This document shows positions 6,021-7,893 of a stretch of DNA of 7,893 nucleotides, piece by piece; position 1 is the stretch's first letter, and every line of letters starts with the position of its first letter. Below the pieces are notes generated by a model that did not search any database, was not told where the DNA came from, and saw only the letters and a list, made by a program, of their open reading frames with translations. The stretch spans positions 1 to 7,893 of the forward strand of contig CAMJAJ010000048.1 in the NCBI GenBank assembly GCA_946403565.1, read 5' to 3'. The translations under genes and the position numbers were made by a program. Source of the stretch: an uncultured Treponema sp. GTDB taxonomy: Bacteria > Spirochaetota > Spirochaetia > Treponematales > Treponemataceae.

Positions 6021-6174
6021 GGGAACCTCGAAAAACTTCAGTTTTGCCCTGAGGCTACGCTGGCGGTTCCGAGGTAACTCTGAAAATGCGATGTCGTAAG
6101 TCGCGAGATTATAGCGACTTACGACTCGGCGGCATCCTCTAAAAACCGCTAAAAGCGAGTTTTTAGAGGTGCCC
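6021..6174. mobile_element. MITE-like element in the exonuclease leader, with TTAT target duplication
   Basis: The element is 154 bp with 16-bp terminal inverted repeats: GGGAACCTCGAAAAAC (6021-6036) and, reversed, GGGCACCTCTAAAAAC (6159-6174), matching at 14 of 16. TTAT is present directly on both sides (6017-6020 and 6175-6178). Inside are a perfect 12-bp stem (6093-6104 with 6114-6125) and an 11-bp stem that uses the right end (6136-6146 with 6159-6169). The element codes for no protein. The paralogous leader of the 75-residue gene reads straight from TATAAT to TTATATCAAAC without it, and so serves as the empty site. It lies between the -10 box and the ribosome binding site, so the exonuclease mRNA would carry about 155 nt of structured leader. 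A transposase elsewhere would have to move it. Confidence 0.75.
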
Positions 6175-6201
6175 TTATATCAAACTTGTAAGGGGGTCGT
6201 T

Positions 6202-7131
6202 ATGAAGTCTTTTAAGTCCACTGGAAAACGCTACGTCTGCATTGACCTGGAAATGACGGAGTTCACTGCCAAGCAGCGGGGGCGTGTCCCCGGTGCGAAC
6301 GGGGAAGTGATCCAGTTCGGTGCCGTCATGCTGGATGAAAACTACAACATGATTGGCAAATTCAGCTCGTACGTAAAGCCTGATTACAGCTCCGTTACGG
6401 CCGGCATTGAAAAACTTACCGGGATAACGAACCGAACCCTTGAGAACGCGGACCGCTTCATGACGGTCTTTGACAAGTTCTGCTATTGGCGGGGCGACGG
6501 CGACATAACGACCTACTGCTGGAGCAAGACGGACTACAATCAGCTCTGGGCCGAACTTCAGGCAAAAGGCAGGCACAGGATGGACCTTTCCTTTGCCCTT
6601 AAAGATTTCGTGGACTTGCAGGAGCTCTTTGGAAAGCTGGTCAGCACAAAGACCCCGGTAGGGCTTGAAGCTGCGGTGAAACTCCTTCAAATGGAATATG
6701 AGGGACAGGTGCACACGGCCTACAGCGACTCCTACAACACCGCGAGAATCCTCCATAAAATCTTCTGCACGGAAGGACTTGAGCCGGAAGTCGAATTCCT
6801 CAATCCCTCGGACACGGAACCAGCTCAAAAAGAAAAGAAGGCCAATGAGTATTGCTGCAGCTTCGCAAGCTTTATGCCGCCGGAACTTCTTGCCCGGTTC
6901 GGTTATGAAAGTCCGGAAGATAGCGGAGGAGACACATCAGACTTGAATGCCACATCCGAAGATTGTTGTATAAAAGAAATGGAGAATCATGCAAATCTGG
7001 ACGAATCCAGCATGAACTGTATATGCGGCATTGAAATCGCTGCCTTGTGTTCAAAGTATAAAATTAAACCAGGCAGCTGGATGAGGCTCGTGTCGGAGCT
7101 TGCCAGTACGGATGAAATAAAGGTGGCATAA
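6202..7131 (+). CDS. DEDDh 3'-5' exonuclease (ERI-1/KapD-like) with a novel cysteine tail
   Basis: This 309-residue protein has an exonuclease domain at about 10-192. Its motifs are Exo I IDLEMTEF (Asp15, Glu17), Exo II WSKTDYNQL (Asp111) and Exo III HTAYSDSYNT (His171, Asp176), so all five DEDDh residues for two-metal catalysis are present. GEVIQFGAVMLDE and KLTGITN are typical of RNase T/ERI-1-like members, which trim RNA or DNA 3' ends; the substrate cannot be told. A polar linker (about 195-268, with a CC pair at 218-219 and 255-256) joins it to a 41-residue tail (269-309: CICGIEIAALCSKYKIKPGS, then WMRLVSELASTDEIKVA). The tail is not part of the usual family. The start at 6202 follows AAGGGGG and matches the MKSFKS start of the upstream paralogue; an in-frame ATG at 6169 lies inside the mobile element. 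The tail may recruit a partner or direct oligomerisation. Confidence 0.88.
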   Translation: MKSFKSTGKRYVCIDLEMTEFTAKQRGRVPGANGEVIQFGAVMLDENYNMIGKFSSYVKPDYSSVTAGIEKLTGITNRTLENADRFMTVFDKFCYWRGDGDITTYCWSKTDYNQLWAELQAKGRHRMDLSFALKDFVDLQELFGKLVSTKTPVGLEAAVKLLQMEYEGQVHTAYSDSYNTARILHKIFCTEGLEPEVEFLNPSDTEPAQKEKKANEYCCSFASFMPPELLARFGYESPEDSGGDTSDLNATSEDCCIKEMENHANLDESSMNCICGIEIAALCSKYKIKPGSWMRLVSELASTDEIKVA

Positions 7132-7140
7132 GTTACTACA

Positions 7141-7166
7141 GCCCTGCTGGACAAATGCGGCAGGGC
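7141..7166 (+). terminator. Stem-loop after the exonuclease gene
   Basis: GCCCTGC (7141-7147) and GCAGGGC (7160-7166) form a 7-bp GC-rich stem with a 12-base loop, 9 bases after the stop. No T-tract follows, so it could end transcription only weakly; read-through into the zinc-ribbon gene is possible. Confidence 0.35.
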
Positions 7167-7214
7167 CGGGCATGATGATATGCAAAGCTTGAATATGTTA
7201 TTAGGGAGAATGAT

Positions 7215-7415
7215 ATGCTTGTTATGGACGATGAGAAGAAGAAAAAGATTTTTGAAATGGAAATGATCGTTGAAAAAGACCTCCTTAATAAGGGTAGTAC
7301 GGCTAGAAAATGTCCCTTCTGCGGAACCAAGCTTAAAATGGAGGGAACACTGGTAAGCCATAGAATCACTTGTGAAAAAGAAGGCTGCTTTAAGTATGAT
7401 GTGAGAGGCTTATAA
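7215..7415 (+). CDS. Small zinc-ribbon protein
   Basis: This 66-residue protein has a charged, lysine-rich helix (about 5-27, DDEKKKKIFEMEMIVEK) followed by one zinc ribbon. The ribbon has a first knuckle CPFCG (33-37) and, 16 residues after it, CEKEGC, giving four cysteines to hold one Zn2+. The ending FKYDVRGL resembles that of many tiny Firmicutes and Treponema zinc-ribbon proteins of unknown role. GGGAGA sits 6 bp before the ATG. The start could also be the ATG three codons later. It lies 83 bp after the exonuclease gene on the same strand and may be cotranscribed, although its lower GC content suggests a different origin. No specific function can be assigned. Confidence 0.7.
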   Translation: MLVMDDEKKKKIFEMEMIVEKDLLNKGSTARKCPFCGTKLKMEGTLVSHRITCEKEGCFKYDVRGL

Positions 7416-7434
7416 ATAATTAGCAACAATGGAG

Positions 7435-7440
7435 TATAAT
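7435..7440 (+). promoter_or_regulatory. Possible -10 box before the AT-rich gene
   Basis: A perfect TATAAT lies about 55 bp before the next start codon, in an AT-rich intergenic stretch. No convincing -35 is seen at 16-18 bp (the sequence there is A/T-rich), so the promoter call is weak. Confidence 0.3.
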
Positions 7441-7495
7441 CGCTTTTTCAATCGACTTCTTTTTGTTAAGGACGAATCTAAAGAGGAGTAGAAAA

Positions 7496-7893
7496 ATGAG
7501 TAAGACAAGGTTTCCCTTAATAGAGCGGAATATAGGTGAAGTTACATATCAGCATGCTTTTGCTCAAATTCTTCCACGTGGAATAATAATTGGAGTGGCA
7601 GAAAGAAATTTATATATAGATAGGAATCACGAAGTAAATCTTTGTGCTTATTGGAATTCAAGAATTACTGGAAAATATGAGTTTAATAATGAATATAGTT
7701 TTTATATCACAGATGGCAGAATTGCATTTAATATATTTAATTCTCTCGGAAGATATTCAGATAATACAAAAGTTATAAAAAAGTATGATTCATTAGAGCA
7801 GGCAAAGGAATCTGAGTATTATAAAGATTTTTGCATAATGAAGAGTATGATAGAAACGGAGAAAGAAAAGGAACTGGGGAAAAATAGGGAGGA
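7496..7893 (+). CDS. Unrecognised AT-rich gene, 3' end beyond window
   Basis: The frame is open from the ATG at 7496 to the window edge (132 codons and two bases). GAGGAG precedes the start at good spacing. The product begins MSKTRFPLIERNIGEVTYQH, is soluble with many aromatic and Asn residues in its middle (for example YEFNNEYSFYITDGRIAFNI), and turns into a charged, probably coiled helix at the visible end (EKEKELGKNRE). I do not recognise a family. Base composition is about one third GC and ATA is common for Ile, unlike the xylosidase and operon genes, which prefer ATC. This suggests recent horizontal transfer, as for many accessory, defence or phage-related genes, but nothing in the visible part proves such a role. 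Confidence 0.65.
   Translation, partial: MSKTRFPLIERNIGEVTYQHAFAQILPRGIIIGVAERNLYIDRNHEVNLCAYWNSRITGKYEFNNEYSFYITDGRIAFNIFNSLGRYSDNTKVIKKYDSLEQAKESEYYKDFCIMKSMIETEKEKELGKNRE

Noticed and set aside
6021..6174. Riboswitch or attenuator in the exonuclease leader
   Set aside because: The inverted ends, TTAT duplication and empty paralogous leader fit an inserted element better, and no known riboswitch core is seen.
6175..6828. Minus-strand open frame of 217 codons opposite the exonuclease
   Set aside because: The plus strand holds all five DEDDh residues in order, so this frame is its shadow.

Overview
The window is bacterial chromosomal DNA: mostly GC-rich and tightly coded up to about 7.1 kb, then clearly AT-rich at the right end. 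Strong Shine-Dalgarno sequences, a DUF2975/XRE pair of the YoaS-YozG type, a DUF4173 membrane protein and an intracellular GH120 beta-xylosidase suggest a plant-fibre-using anaerobe. It could be a Clostridia-type Bacillota or a Treponema-like spirochaete; the sequence alone does not decide between them.

Left block (1-2248, minus strand): an operon-like run transcribed right to left from a good sigma-70 promoter at 2184-2212. Its order is a DUF2975 four-helix membrane protein, a small XRE regulator, a 47-codon ORF that looks like a duplicated start of the next gene, and a DUF4173 membrane protein that runs off the window edge. TCGAT-containing dyads directly upstream of the -35 box are the natural candidate operator for the XRE protein.

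Middle block (2249-5411, minus strand): a GC-rich spacer, then a 681-residue GH120 beta-xylosidase with both catalytic carboxylates. Its 5' leader carries a 132-bp array of three hairpins flanked by ATTA, placed directly after a strong extended -10 promoter. A GNAT acetyltransferase follows, with a short duplication of its 3' end.

Right block (5490-7131, plus strand): two paralogous transcription units share the same promoter leader (paired TGACAC), the same start (MKSFKS), and the same 41-residue C-terminal tail (CxCG...YKI.P.SWMR.VS.LA.T.E...VA). One encodes a 309-residue DEDDh 3'-5' exonuclease with the tail. The other is a 75-residue protein that is essentially the start plus the tail, without the nuclease. 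The exonuclease leader is interrupted by a 154-bp MITE-like element with 16-bp terminal inverted repeats and a TTAT target duplication; the sister promoter serves as an empty-site comparison. This nuclease plus stand-alone-tail arrangement is the most novel-looking part of the window.

Right end (7200-7893, plus strand): a 66-residue zinc-ribbon protein and an unrecognised AT-rich gene cut by the window edge, whose composition suggests recent acquisition.
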